Below, in pieces: positions 1 through 6,748 of a stretch of 8,826 bases of DNA. A program made the translations under genes and the position numbers. The notes beneath the pieces are model-generated. The model searched no databases. It was not told where the DNA came from and saw only the letters and a program-made list of their open reading frames with translations. The stretch is from Bordetella parapertussis (GTDB taxonomy: Bacteria; Pseudomonadota; Gammaproteobacteria; Burkholderiales; Burkholderiaceae_C): positions 1 to 8,826 of the forward strand of contig CALQBT020000083.1 in the NCBI GenBank assembly GCA_943328885.2. Direction: 5' to 3'. Every line of letters starts with the position of its first letter. The first letter of the stretch is position 1.

Positions 1-216
1 CAGGCCGCCATTGTCGCGGCCTGCGGCGCCGGCCGTAGCGTGCCCTACACCGCGACCGACTTCGCGGCTGCGGTACTCGACTTGTTGCGCCTCGGGCCCG
101 ATGGGCGAACAGCGATGATCGATGCGGGCAAGCGCTACGTCGCCGAACACCGTGACTACCGGATGCTCAGCGCGGCCCTGGCCAGCGTCTACTTCCAGGT
201 GCTGGCGCGCCGCTGA
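1..216 (+). CDS. Glycosyltransferase family 4, C-terminal fragment
   Basis: The first 71 codons of the window read open in frame 1 and end in TGA at 214-216. The fragment runs QAAIVAACGAGRSVPY, then a stretch with FAAAVLDLLR and GKRYVAEHRDYRML. This is the tail typical of group 1 (GT4) glycosyltransferases: a short loop after the donor-binding E-x7-E region, a helix that chooses how many residues or which domain swing, and a closing helix with a V-x-E-H-R-D-Y-like sequence that packs back on the N-terminal domain. The donor site itself lies outside the window, so sugar specificity cannot be read. It lies on the same strand as the methyltransferase that follows, but the 189-base gap makes tight coupling unlikely. 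Family assignment is from the tail only; another GT-B enzyme remains possible. Confidence 0.72.
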   Translation, partial: QAAIVAACGAGRSVPYTATDFAAAVLDLLRLGPDGRTAMIDAGKRYVAEHRDYRMLSAALASVYFQVLARR

Positions 217-260
217 TCGTGGCGGCGCAGCTCGGGATGGTGGATCGCGAGTTCTGGCCG

Positions 261-291
261 TTGCCAGGGCAGGACTGTGCTTTCCTACGAT
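261..291 (+). promoter_or_regulatory. Possible sigma-70 promoter before the methyltransferase gene
   Basis: TTGCCA at 261-266 matches five of six bases of the -35 consensus. TACGAT at 286-291 matches four of six of the -10 consensus, including the first TA and last T. The spacer of 19 bases is longer than ideal; reading the -10 one base earlier gives 18 but a poorer match. It lies inside the 189-base gap between the glycosyltransferase tail and the methyltransferase, where a separate start of transcription would make sense. This is a visual match only and such matches arise by chance. Confidence 0.25.
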
Positions 292-405
292 GGTTGCCTC
301 GCATGCACTTCAATGCACCGTGGGCCACATGCGTGGGTGGGAATTTTTTGGTCTTGGAGTGTTCAATTGACAAGTGATGAACGATCCGTTCCGGGTGATC
401 CGGTG

Positions 406-1320
406 ATGCGATACCGTCAGCGCTGCCCGAGTTGCCTCGAAGCGCAAGCCACCTTGCTGCTGGAGGAACCGTTCGACAGTCCTGCTATGCAGCACTACTT
501 TGCGGACCACTACGAGGGGCGTGCCTCGATCGACTGCCTCGCCGGTCAAACTTACCAGTTGTTGCGCTGTAGCCGATGCGCGCTGGCCTATCAGCGGGCC
601 GTGCCGAGTGATTGGTTGCTGGGTCAGCTCTATGATCGATGGATCCCGTTGTCGGAGCGTGAGCGACTGCGGCGGGCCTACACCTTGAACAGCTACCGCT
701 ATTGGGCCGAGCAGGTCGAGTTCCTGATCCTGTTCTTGAACAAGCCGCCGCACGCGGTCAAGGTCCTCGATTTCGGGCTCGGCTGGGGGGAATGGGCGCG
801 CATGGCACAGGCCTACGGTTGCGAGGTGACGGGGGCAGAGTTGTCGAAGGAGCGCATCGAGAACGCGCAGCACTTTGGGATCCCGATCATTGGCGGCGAT
901 GAGTTGTCAAATCATCGCTTCGATTTCATCAACACCGAGCAGGTCTTCGAGCATCTGACCGAGCCGCGCGAGATCCTGCAGTTGCTTGCGGCCTGCCTTA
1001 GCGACCGCGGGCTTATCAAGTTGAGTGTGCCGAACGCCCGCAAGACCTTGCGGCGCGTGGCTGGTGGGGCATTGTTCGGAAAGCTCTCGGCTCGCGCGAT
1101 CATGCCGATCGCGCCGCTCGAGCATCTCAACTGCTTCGACCATGACACCCTGGTGGCGCTGGCCGCACAGTGCGGTTTGCGCGTCGTGCGCCCGAGTTTT
1201 CTGAAGCTGTGCAACGGCGCTTCGGGCTGGTTTAGCCTGCGCCGCGCTGCGCACTTGCTGGTGCGACCTTTATATCGCCACTTCTATCCAAAGAGTACCT
1301 TCGTCTACTTCTCGAAGTAG
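406..1320 (+). CDS. Class I SAM-dependent methyltransferase with N-terminal zinc ribbon
   Basis: The 304-residue product has CPSC at residues 7-10 and CSRC at 55-58, a four-cysteine zinc-ribbon pattern. A Rossmann-type methyltransferase domain follows, with motif I VLDFGLGWGEWA at about 120-131, an acidic residue ending strand 2 (GAEL, 143-146), and FINTEQVFEHLTEP at 174-187, the usual FDxVxxxxVLEHL motif. PLEHLNCFD at 237-245 is also typical of Methyltransf_23-type proteins in surface-polysaccharide clusters, which are thought to methylate sugars. The start at 406 is preferred because GGTGATC (394-400) is complementary to the 16S rRNA tail at suitable spacing and leaves the first cysteine pair near the N-terminus. 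A TTG at 367 behind GGAG (356-359) would add 13 residues; an ATG at 277 would add 43 unlike residues. Cytoplasmic, no signal peptide or membrane span. The acceptor is unknown. Confidence 0.82.
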   Translation: MRYRQRCPSCLEAQATLLLEEPFDSPAMQHYFADHYEGRASIDCLAGQTYQLLRCSRCALAYQRAVPSDWLLGQLYDRWIPLSERERLRRAYTLNSYRYWAEQVEFLILFLNKPPHAVKVLDFGLGWGEWARMAQAYGCEVTGAELSKERIENAQHFGIPIIGGDELSNHRFDFINTEQVFEHLTEPREILQLLAACLSDRGLIKLSVPNARKTLRRVAGGALFGKLSARAIMPIAPLEHLNCFDHDTLVALAAQCGLRVVRPSFLKLCNGASGWFSLRRAAHLLVRPLYRHFYPKSTFVYFSK

Positions 1321-1336
1321 ACCTGACGTCCGGACT

Positions 1337-2254
1337 TCAACGACGGCGCACACCGAGCAGTGCGTACCAAACGTTCAGCACCATTGCAGCGACTTGGTGA
1401 GCACCGGGCAACTGCTGCCGCAGCGGCGTCTCAGGCCGCAGGTGGACGCGCCCCTGCTTGCGCAAGCGGTTGGCAGTCAGCAGATGGCCGACGTCGAAAT
1501 TCTCGCCGCTTCCGATGCGCTGTTTGACGTGGCTGAAATCGATTCCCGACCAATCACCCAGGCGTTGCAGCTCGCGCTCCGGCGCGGCCATGAAGTCTTC
1601 GTAATGGATCACCAGGCACTGCGAGCCGAGGCGGGCTTGGGCCAGTCGGCAGCACAAGCTCACAAACAGCACGTAGGTGAAGGCACTCAGCAGCGCCTTC
1701 GGGCGTTGCTCGTCCTGGTTGGGTTTGCGGAAGGACTGCAGGATGCCTGAGGGGCTGCGAAGCAACCACACTACCTTCAGGTCTTCGCCGAGCAACTGGT
1801 TTAGCGCCAATGCGCGGCCGGCATATTTCGACGAGTCGATCAGCGTGGCGGCGCCAGTGGCGGCACGCAGCGCATCGAGCAGTGTGCGCTGGTAGCTTTC
1901 ATACTGCGCCGGAAGCGGCCGCGGTGACAGCCATCTTTGCAAACAGCCGCGGTGCCATTCAATCCTCCGGAACTGCGCCGTCGCTGCTACTGGGTCGGGC
2001 GCCAGTGGCGCGAGCGCCCGGCTGACCGGCTGCCAGATCGGGCAGCGGTCGAAAGGCTGCCCGCACGAGCAGAGAACATTGCGCTGCAGTCCATCTTCGA
2101 TGACGTCGAACAACTCGCCAGCGCCGTGGGCGCCGACGGCGTCGGCCAGGACGATCTCCAGGATCGTCGAACCGCTGCGGCCGGTGCCCATGATGTAGAG
2201 GACGTCGGGCGGCTTGCGATGCGGGTCAGGTGATGGCGGCGTGGAGGCTTGCAT
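1337..2254 (-). CDS. PAPS-dependent sulfotransferase (Sulfotransfer_3 type)
   Basis: The 305-residue product should move sulfate from PAPS to an acceptor, here probably the glycan made by this locus. The 5'-phosphosulfate loop is at residues 21-36 (IMGTGRSGSTILEIVL). The 3'-phosphate region is VVWLLRSPSG at 161-170, preceded by LIDSSK at 139-144. A cysteine cluster (LCSCGQPFDRCPIW, 61-74), HYEDF (217-221) and ANRLR near 261-265, where relatives often have GNR, are features of bacterial members. No signal peptide. The ATG at 2254 is the closest in-frame start before the loop and overlaps the deacetylase stop by 29 bases. No strong Shine-Dalgarno sequence precedes it, so translation coupled to the deacetylase is likely. 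It is last in the minus-strand operon and ends 16 bases from the convergent methyltransferase gene. The fold is clear; the acceptor is not. Confidence 0.85.
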   Translation of the reverse strand: MQASTPPSPDPHRKPPDVLYIMGTGRSGSTILEIVLADAVGAHGAGELFDVIEDGLQRNVLCSCGQPFDRCPIWQPVSRALAPLAPDPVAATAQFRRIEWHRGCLQRWLSPRPLPAQYESYQRTLLDALRAATGAATLIDSSKYAGRALALNQLLGEDLKVVWLLRSPSGILQSFRKPNQDEQRPKALLSAFTYVLFVSLCCRLAQARLGSQCLVIHYEDFMAAPERELQRLGDWSGIDFSHVKQRIGSGENFDVGHLLTANRLRKQGRVHLRPETPLRQQLPGAHQVAAMVLNVWYALLGVRRR

Positions 2255-3260
2255 AGTCCGAGAATCGATATTGGGGCTGTTCGCGCAACCAGCCAAGATA
2301 GTGGTCGAGTGCATCGGCGGATGCAGAGCTGAAGTTCTTCGTGTGTCCAATCGCGACCACTGGCACGGCGTTGTTCTCGGTCGGCCAGCGATCAACCCAA
2401 TGTTGCGTGACGTCCGCCAAGGTTTCGGCGTCCAGTAATGAGTAGTCGAGCATGGTCGTGCCAATCCGACCGAGCTTGCTTAGCGCGCCTTGCAGCTTTT
2501 GCCAACGGTCGCTGCCGCTGTCGTAGCTGCCACTGCAGCCTGGCGCTAGGCGACCTCGGCTTGCGCGCAACAGGCGAAGGTGCCGCAGGCGGTCGATCTG
2601 GCCGACGGCGATCGGCACTTCGTGCATCAGGCCATTTGATTCGACCCGGCAAACATCGTGACCGATCCGCCACCAGGGGCGTTCGGGCGCATTGCGAAAG
2701 TCGAACCAATCGGTCGGCTGGCGGTTGTGCAGGCCTGGCGCCACCGAGGACTCGACCGCAACGCCCAGCGCCTGGAGTGCTGGCAGCACTGCATCGCTGG
2801 GCTGGATGGCCCAGCCGCCAGCGCGAAACGCGAGTGGCTGCGCGCTCGGATCGACCTCGTGCATCAGGTCAGTCAACCAGGCATAGCCGCGCTCGATGCA
2901 AGCGCGGGCAGCCTCGGGCATGAGGTCGCCGATGCGCCACTTGCTCGGATCAAGCCGCCAGCTCTCAGAGCCGAGGCTGGCGTTGTGGTCCCACTGCGGG
3001 TGCAAGTGCAGCTCAAGTCGGTGGCCCCGCAGCATCAGGTCCTGCAACTGGCGCCGGACTGCGGCGGCTCCGACCTGTCCAAGCCGCTGCATGGCCTCGA
3101 ACTCTAGTGCATCGACGAACACTGACAACCGCGCGCCATGACGCTCGGTGATGGCGGCGATGTTCTCGGCGGGCCTCAGCACGCAACATCCGATCTCGCC
3201 ACTGCCATTGCCGAACACTTCGTAATCGAGCGAGAGGATCACATGTCGCACTGCTGTCAT
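2226..3260 (-). CDS. NodB-like polysaccharide deacetylase family protein
   Basis: The 344-residue product begins MTAVRHVILSLDYEVFGNG. LDYE (11-14) sits where carbohydrate esterase 4 enzymes carry TFDD, ELHLHPQW (84-91) matches the histidine motif, FRAGGW (145-150) matches the arginine motif, and AIGHTKNF (303-310) matches the late histidine motif. Together they support a divergent CE4-type enzyme that removes acetyl groups from an amino sugar. D12, H85, H87 and H306 are the likely metal or catalytic residues; the usual second aspartate is absent, so chemistry is inferred. ATG at 3260 is chosen because it forms an ATGA overlap with the upstream glycosyltransferase stop and is preceded by GGGGTGGG. 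A longer frame starting at 3386 only reads through that glycosyltransferase out of frame. No signal peptide, so it would act in the cytoplasm, perhaps on a lipid-linked or nucleotide sugar. Its end overlaps the sulfotransferase start. Confidence 0.82.
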   Translation of the reverse strand: MTAVRHVILSLDYEVFGNGSGEIGCCVLRPAENIAAITERHGARLSVFVDALEFEAMQRLGQVGAAAVRRQLQDLMLRGHRLELHLHPQWDHNASLGSESWRLDPSKWRIGDLMPEAARACIERGYAWLTDLMHEVDPSAQPLAFRAGGWAIQPSDAVLPALQALGVAVESSVAPGLHNRQPTDWFDFRNAPERPWWRIGHDVCRVESNGLMHEVPIAVGQIDRLRHLRLLRASRGRLAPGCSGSYDSGSDRWQKLQGALSKLGRIGTTMLDYSLLDAETLADVTQHWVDRWPTENNAVPVVAIGHTKNFSSASADALDHYLGWLREQPQYRFSDYASLHAAIT

Positions 3261-4435
3261 GCCCACCCCACGCTGCGGCGATAGAGTTGCAGCATCTGCG
3301 CCGCCACTGCCCGGGACTCGTATCTTTGCCAGGCTTTCGCGTGGTTGGCGTCCGAGATGCGCTGCCAATTTTCGGCCGGAGAGCAAAGCTTGCCCACAGC
3401 AGCCGCGATCGCCTCAGGGGTGATCTCGTTGATGAGCACGCCGTTCTCACCTGTTGCGACGATATCGGGGATGGCGCCCACCGATGTCGCAACCACCGGC
3501 AGTCCGCAAGCCATGGCTTCGAGCATCGACACCGGGCAGCCTTCGCGTTGCGACGCCAGTATGTAGACATGCGAACCGGCGAGCGCCTCGCACTTGGCGG
3601 CGCCGCGAACGTAGCCGAGAAACTGCACACGTTTTTCGAGTCTATGGCGGCGGACAAGGTCACGGACCGATTCGAGATCGGGGCCGGCGCCCGCGACTAG
3701 CAATTGCACGTCTACACCCTTGGCTACCAGTAGCGGCACGGCCTCGATCGTCTCGAAGATACCCTTGTCCCGAATCAACCGCGCGAGGAAGAGCAGACGC
3801 AACGGCCCTGCATCGGGTGCCGCTGCGCGGGCCGTGGACAAGTCGATGCCATTGAACATCGTTGTTACTACCTCGACGCGTGCTGCCGGTACGCCCAAAT
3901 CCAGCAGCGCCTCGCGGAACTGCTCACTGAGCACGACAATCGATCGCGTGCGGCCAAGCAGGCTCCCGACGCACCACGAGAGCAGCCGCCGCCGCCGGAT
4001 GCGCTGGAACATGGCCCAGCTCCAGCCGTGTATGAACACCACCAGTGGCGCACGGCCGAATAGGAGGCCAAGCGCGACGAAGACCAGATCGCGCGGCAAT
4101 GACTTGTCGATGAAGGACGGATTGAGTTGCACGAGGTCGTGGCGTGTGGTCAGCAGCCTGCGCGTGAACGCCAAGTAGTCACCCAGCAAGCGCGACAGCG
4201 CCGCCCGTTGGCCTTCGCTCGGCCGCCGGCCGATGAGCAAGTGGTCCCATTGCACCTCCCCCGCGAGCGCCTGCATCAGCATGGCGATGTAGTCCACGAC
4301 ACCACCGCCAGAGCGTAGATCGCGGGCAAGCACCAGAACGCGCGGGATCGACTGCGAATGGTCGACTCGAGCGTTCGCCGGCGCATCAACGGGGCGGGGG
4401 GATGCTGTGTTCGAAGTTGGCAGCGACATGGGCAT
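3257..4435 (-). CDS. Glycosyltransferase family 4
   Basis: The 392-residue product is a retaining GT-B glycosyltransferase. RVLVLARDLRSGGGVVDYI (32-50) is the glycine-rich acceptor-side loop, IHGWSW (135-140) follows the central strand of the N-terminal domain, FNGIDLS (194-200) is the standard linker, and FLARLIRDKG (216-225) opens the donor domain. The donor motif is E298-x7-E306 within REGCPVSMLEAMACGLPVV. Length is normal for GT4. The first 28 residues are rich in proline, alanine and serine and precede the fold; ATG at 4429 would shorten the protein by two residues, and neither start has a clear Shine-Dalgarno sequence. Basic RIRRRR (145-150) may aid membrane association. First gene of the minus-strand operon, it runs into the deacetylase by a 4-base overlap, suggesting the deacetylase acts on the sugar or chain this enzyme handles. 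Donor and linkage cannot be read. Confidence 0.88.
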   Translation of the reverse strand: MPMSLPTSNTASPRPVDAPANARVDHSQSIPRVLVLARDLRSGGGVVDYIAMLMQALAGEVQWDHLLIGRRPSEGQRAALSRLLGDYLAFTRRLLTTRHDLVQLNPSFIDKSLPRDLVFVALGLLFGRAPLVVFIHGWSWAMFQRIRRRRLLSWCVGSLLGRTRSIVVLSEQFREALLDLGVPAARVEVVTTMFNGIDLSTARAAAPDAGPLRLLFLARLIRDKGIFETIEAVPLLVAKGVDVQLLVAGAGPDLESVRDLVRRHRLEKRVQFLGYVRGAAKCEALAGSHVYILASQREGCPVSMLEAMACGLPVVATSVGAIPDIVATGENGVLINEITPEAIAAAVGKLCSPAENWQRISDANHAKAWQRYESRAVAAQMLQLYRRSVGWA

Positions 4436-4487
4436 GCAGCGAAGTCGGGCGCGGGCGATCGGGCCGGTCCGCGGCAGATTTGGACGA

Positions 4488-4516
4488 AATATGGTTTTCC
4501 ACTATAGGGCTGTCCC
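4488..4516 (-). promoter_or_regulatory. Possible sigma-70 promoter of the minus-strand operon
   Basis: Read on the minus strand, GGGACA (complement of 4511-4516) matches four of six -35 bases and CATATT (complement of 4488-4493) matches four of six -10 bases, with the ideal 17-base spacer. Transcription would start near 4481, giving a leader of about 45 bases before the glycosyltransferase ATG. The position at the head of a three-gene operon is right, but the match is moderate and visual. Confidence 0.35.
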
Positions 4517-4625
4517 ATCGCCGCCTTGACCCGCCAATCGTGACCCAATGAGGATCTACCGCCAGAAGCGTCGCGCAGGCGCCCTCGATCGTGCAATCCT
4601 GTGGGTAAAGCCCAGCCATGCGCGA

Positions 4626-4652
4626 TTGCCGCCGCAGGGTGTCAACCATAAT
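4626..4652 (+). promoter_or_regulatory. Possible promoter of the lyase operon
   Basis: CATAAT at 4647-4652 matches five of six -10 bases. The best upstream partner is TTGCCG at 4626-4631, four of six, but with only a 15-base spacer. The expected leader would be about 55 bases before the lyase ATG at 4715. The -10 is good and the -35 is poor, so an activator may be needed or the call may be wrong. Confidence 0.25.
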
Positions 4653-4714
4653 GGCCACACTGCCCGTGAGTAGCGCAGAAGTTGGGCGGCTTTCGGCGAC
4701 ATGGACGGTGACTG

Positions 4715-6748
4715 ATGAGGGCGTCTGCAAGATTGACATGGCTTGTGCGGCGTATCGGTCGCATGTACTGGCAGGAAGTGCCTTTTCGCGCTGGTACCGT
4801 GGTCCGCAGTCTGCTGCAGAGCCGGGGCTGGCGCTCGGCGAGCGTGCCGCCGCCACGGATCCCTGATGCACGCCATGGTCAGTCCTGGTGCACTCGGCCG
4901 GATAACGCAACTGGGCTGACGCCAGTGCGCGAGGTCGCCGCACGCACGATGCGAAATCCGCCCGACGTGTTCGGTCAACCAGTGGCGCACCGCGATGGCA
5001 TCCCCGACTGGAACGCCGATCCGGTGACCGGGAGGCCGATTCCGCTCAGTTTCGGCCTGTTCCTCGATTTCCGTCACATCGAGGGCATCGACATCAAGCA
5101 TCTGTGGGAACTCAACCGGCATCTGTGGCTGGTGCCACTGGCTCAAGCCTGGGCAGTGGGGCACGAGCCGCGCTACCTGGCCCACCTCGGCCGGCTGCTG
5201 GAGCAATGGTTGGATGCCTGTCCGTATCCGCTGGGCGCCAACTGGTCATCGCCAGTGGAGCACGGGATCCGGCTGATCAACTGGAGCTTGGCCTGGAATC
5301 TGATCGGGGGCGCGGATTCACCGCTATTCAGCGATGCGTGGGGACGTGCTCTGCGCGAGCGCTGGCTGACCAGTGTCTACCAGCACATGCGCTTCGCCAG
5401 CGACAACTACTCGTTCTATTCATCGGCAGACAACCACTTGATCGGTGAGGCTGCGGGCGTCTTCGTCGCCTCGCACACCTGGGATTGCTGGGATGAGGGC
5501 AGACGCATGCGCCTGCGTGCAAAGCGTATCCTGGAGGAGGAGACGCTCAAACAGTTCAGTGCCGACGGCGTCAACTTGGAGCAGGCCTTGTGCTATCACA
5601 AGTTCAGCTTGCAATTCCTGCTGGCCAGTGGCTTGTGTGGCAGAGCCAATGGCGACGACTTCAGCCGGACTTTTTGGACGCGGGTCGAGGCGGCCATCGT
5701 GTTCCTGGCTGCAGTGACCGACGCTGCCGGCCAGGTGCCGCGGTTCGGCGACTCCGATGACGGCGATGTCTGGCGATTGGCCGTAGGACCAGGAACCAGC
5801 GGTTACCAGGAGGTTATGGCCATCGGAGCGCGCCTTTTCGGCAACGAGGCATTGACGGCAAAGTGCCATGCCCTTGGCGGGCATGTGCTTCCGCAGGCCG
5901 ATTGGGTGTTTGGCGTGGCACCGCCTGCGGCCCTACCGCGGCACGATGCGTTGGCGCTGGCCCGCCTGCCGCGTGCTTTCCCGGTCGGCGGCTATGTCGT
6001 GCTCGGCAGACGGCTTCATGCCGGTGACGAGGTGCGCGTTTTGATGGACTGCGGGCCTCTGGGCTACAACCGGATTGGCGGTCACGCCCATGCCGACGCT
6101 TTGTCGGTGGTTGTGTCGGTGGCCGGCGAGCAGTTCCTGGTCGATCCCGGTACCTACTGCTACAACGCGGCACCTCAGCTTCGTCACTTCTTCCGCGGCA
6201 CATCGGCACACAATACGTTGACGGTAGATGGGCAGGATCAGTCGATCTACGGTGCCAGTTTCCTCTGGCTGCGCGATGTGCATACGACCATCGAGCAATT
6301 TGACGATGCGGGCCGTTGCCAAGTCCAGGCCTACCACGACGGCTACCTGCGGCTGCGCGATCCGGTACGGCACCATCGACGTGCTGAGGTCGCGACCGAC
6401 GACACCATCATCATCGAGGACTGGCTGGCATGCTCGCATCCCCATCGCGTGAGTTTGTTGTGGCACTGTGCCGCTGGCGTCGCCATATCGCCCCTGGCCG
6501 ACGGCAGTGGTTGGCAGATCGAAGGCGCAGTGCACGGACTCCGGGTGCAGGTGGATGGCGCGTCGTGTGCACCGACGCTTGTGACCGGGCAGCACATGCC
6601 GCCACAAGGTTGGGTCTCGACAGACTTTTATTCAAAGCGGGCGGCAGCGGTCTTGGTCTGGGCTGTCGACCTCAAACCGAATCAAGTGCTGCGAACGACA
6701 CTCACGCCACTCTTGCGTCGACCCGCTGCCGCAGCATCATCATCATGA
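4715..6748 (+). CDS. Heparinase II/III family polysaccharide lyase
   Basis: The 677-residue product has the alpha/alpha toroid plus beta-sandwich layout of heparinase II/III lyases, which cleave uronic-acid-containing chains by beta-elimination. In the toroid, WSSPVEHGIRLINW is at 177-190, SADNHLIGEAAG at 237-248 and EQALCYHKFSLQF at 289-301. The sandwich begins near 420, with GGHAHADALSVVVS (455-468), FLVDPGTYCY (475-484) and FRGTSAHNTLTVDGQDQS (493-510). N240/H241, Y294 and H457/H459 are the expected catalytic or metal residues. The first 40 residues (LTWLVRRIGRMYWQEVPFRAGTVV) are a basic helix seen in cluster-encoded relatives, not a signal peptide, so export is unexplained. ATG at 4715 has an in-frame TGA just upstream (4709-4711) and only a weak Shine-Dalgarno sequence. 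The stop overlaps the next start as ATGA. Such enzymes in biosynthetic clusters probably trim or clear the locus's own polymer; the exact substrate is unknown. Confidence 0.88.
   Translation: MRASARLTWLVRRIGRMYWQEVPFRAGTVVRSLLQSRGWRSASVPPPRIPDARHGQSWCTRPDNATGLTPVREVAARTMRNPPDVFGQPVAHRDGIPDWNADPVTGRPIPLSFGLFLDFRHIEGIDIKHLWELNRHLWLVPLAQAWAVGHEPRYLAHLGRLLEQWLDACPYPLGANWSSPVEHGIRLINWSLAWNLIGGADSPLFSDAWGRALRERWLTSVYQHMRFASDNYSFYSSADNHLIGEAAGVFVASHTWDCWDEGRRMRLRAKRILEEETLKQFSADGVNLEQALCYHKFSLQFLLASGLCGRANGDDFSRTFWTRVEAAIVFLAAVTDAAGQVPRFGDSDDGDVWRLAVGPGTSGYQEVMAIGARLFGNEALTAKCHALGGHVLPQADWVFGVAPPAALPRHDALALARLPRAFPVGGYVVLGRRLHAGDEVRVLMDCGPLGYNRIGGHAHADALSVVVSVAGEQFLVDPGTYCYNAAPQLRHFFRGTSAHNTLTVDGQDQSIYGASFLWLRDVHTTIEQFDDAGRCQVQAYHDGYLRLRDPVRHHRRAEVATDDTIIIEDWLACSHPHRVSLLWHCAAGVAISPLADGSGWQIEGAVHGLRVQVDGASCAPTLVTGQHMPPQGWVSTDFYSKRAAAVLVWAVDLKPNQVLRTTLTPLLRRPAAAASSS

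Larger units (their letters stand above)
4436..4714. other. Divergent intergenic region between two polysaccharide operons
   Basis: This 279-base stretch separates the start of the minus-strand glycosyltransferase from the start of the plus-strand lyase and is the longest non-coding part of the window. No convincing gene is seen in it; open frames crossing it extend antisense into the neighbours and resemble nothing. It is locally AT-richer near 4485-4505, where the minus-strand promoter candidate lies. TGACCC occurs twice as a direct repeat (4527-4532 and 4541-4546) beside the -35 of that candidate, a possible operator but short enough for chance. Both operons are probably controlled from here. 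Confidence 0.6.

Noticed and set aside
325..349. CCAC-ATGC-GTGG hairpin followed by six Ts, resembling a terminator after the glycosyltransferase fragment
   Set aside because: The stem is only four pairs and seven bases separate it from the T-run, too weak for an intrinsic terminator.
310..873. Minus-strand 187-codon open frame across the methyltransferase gene
   Set aside because: Antisense to well-formed methyltransferase motifs, with no recognisable domain or ribosome site.
1848..2008. Repeated GCGCCAGTGG-like words (about 1851, 1998 and 8466)
   Set aside because: They fall in unrelated coding frames without constant spacing, and words of 10-11 bases recur by chance in GC-rich coding DNA.
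4556..5206. Minus-strand 216-codon open frame opposite the lyase start
   Set aside because: It is antisense to a clear lyase gene, resembles no family and has the composition of a GC-rich shadow frame.
6430..6744. In-frame upstream extension of the DUF354 gene
   Set aside because: It reads the lyase gene in another frame, is arginine-rich and unlike any domain, while ATG 6745 starts exactly at the family N-terminus.
6734..6747. CATCATCATCATG run at the lyase/DUF354 junction as a phase-variable repeat
   Set aside because: Only about four triplets, and gain or loss of a triplet keeps both frames, so it could not switch expression.
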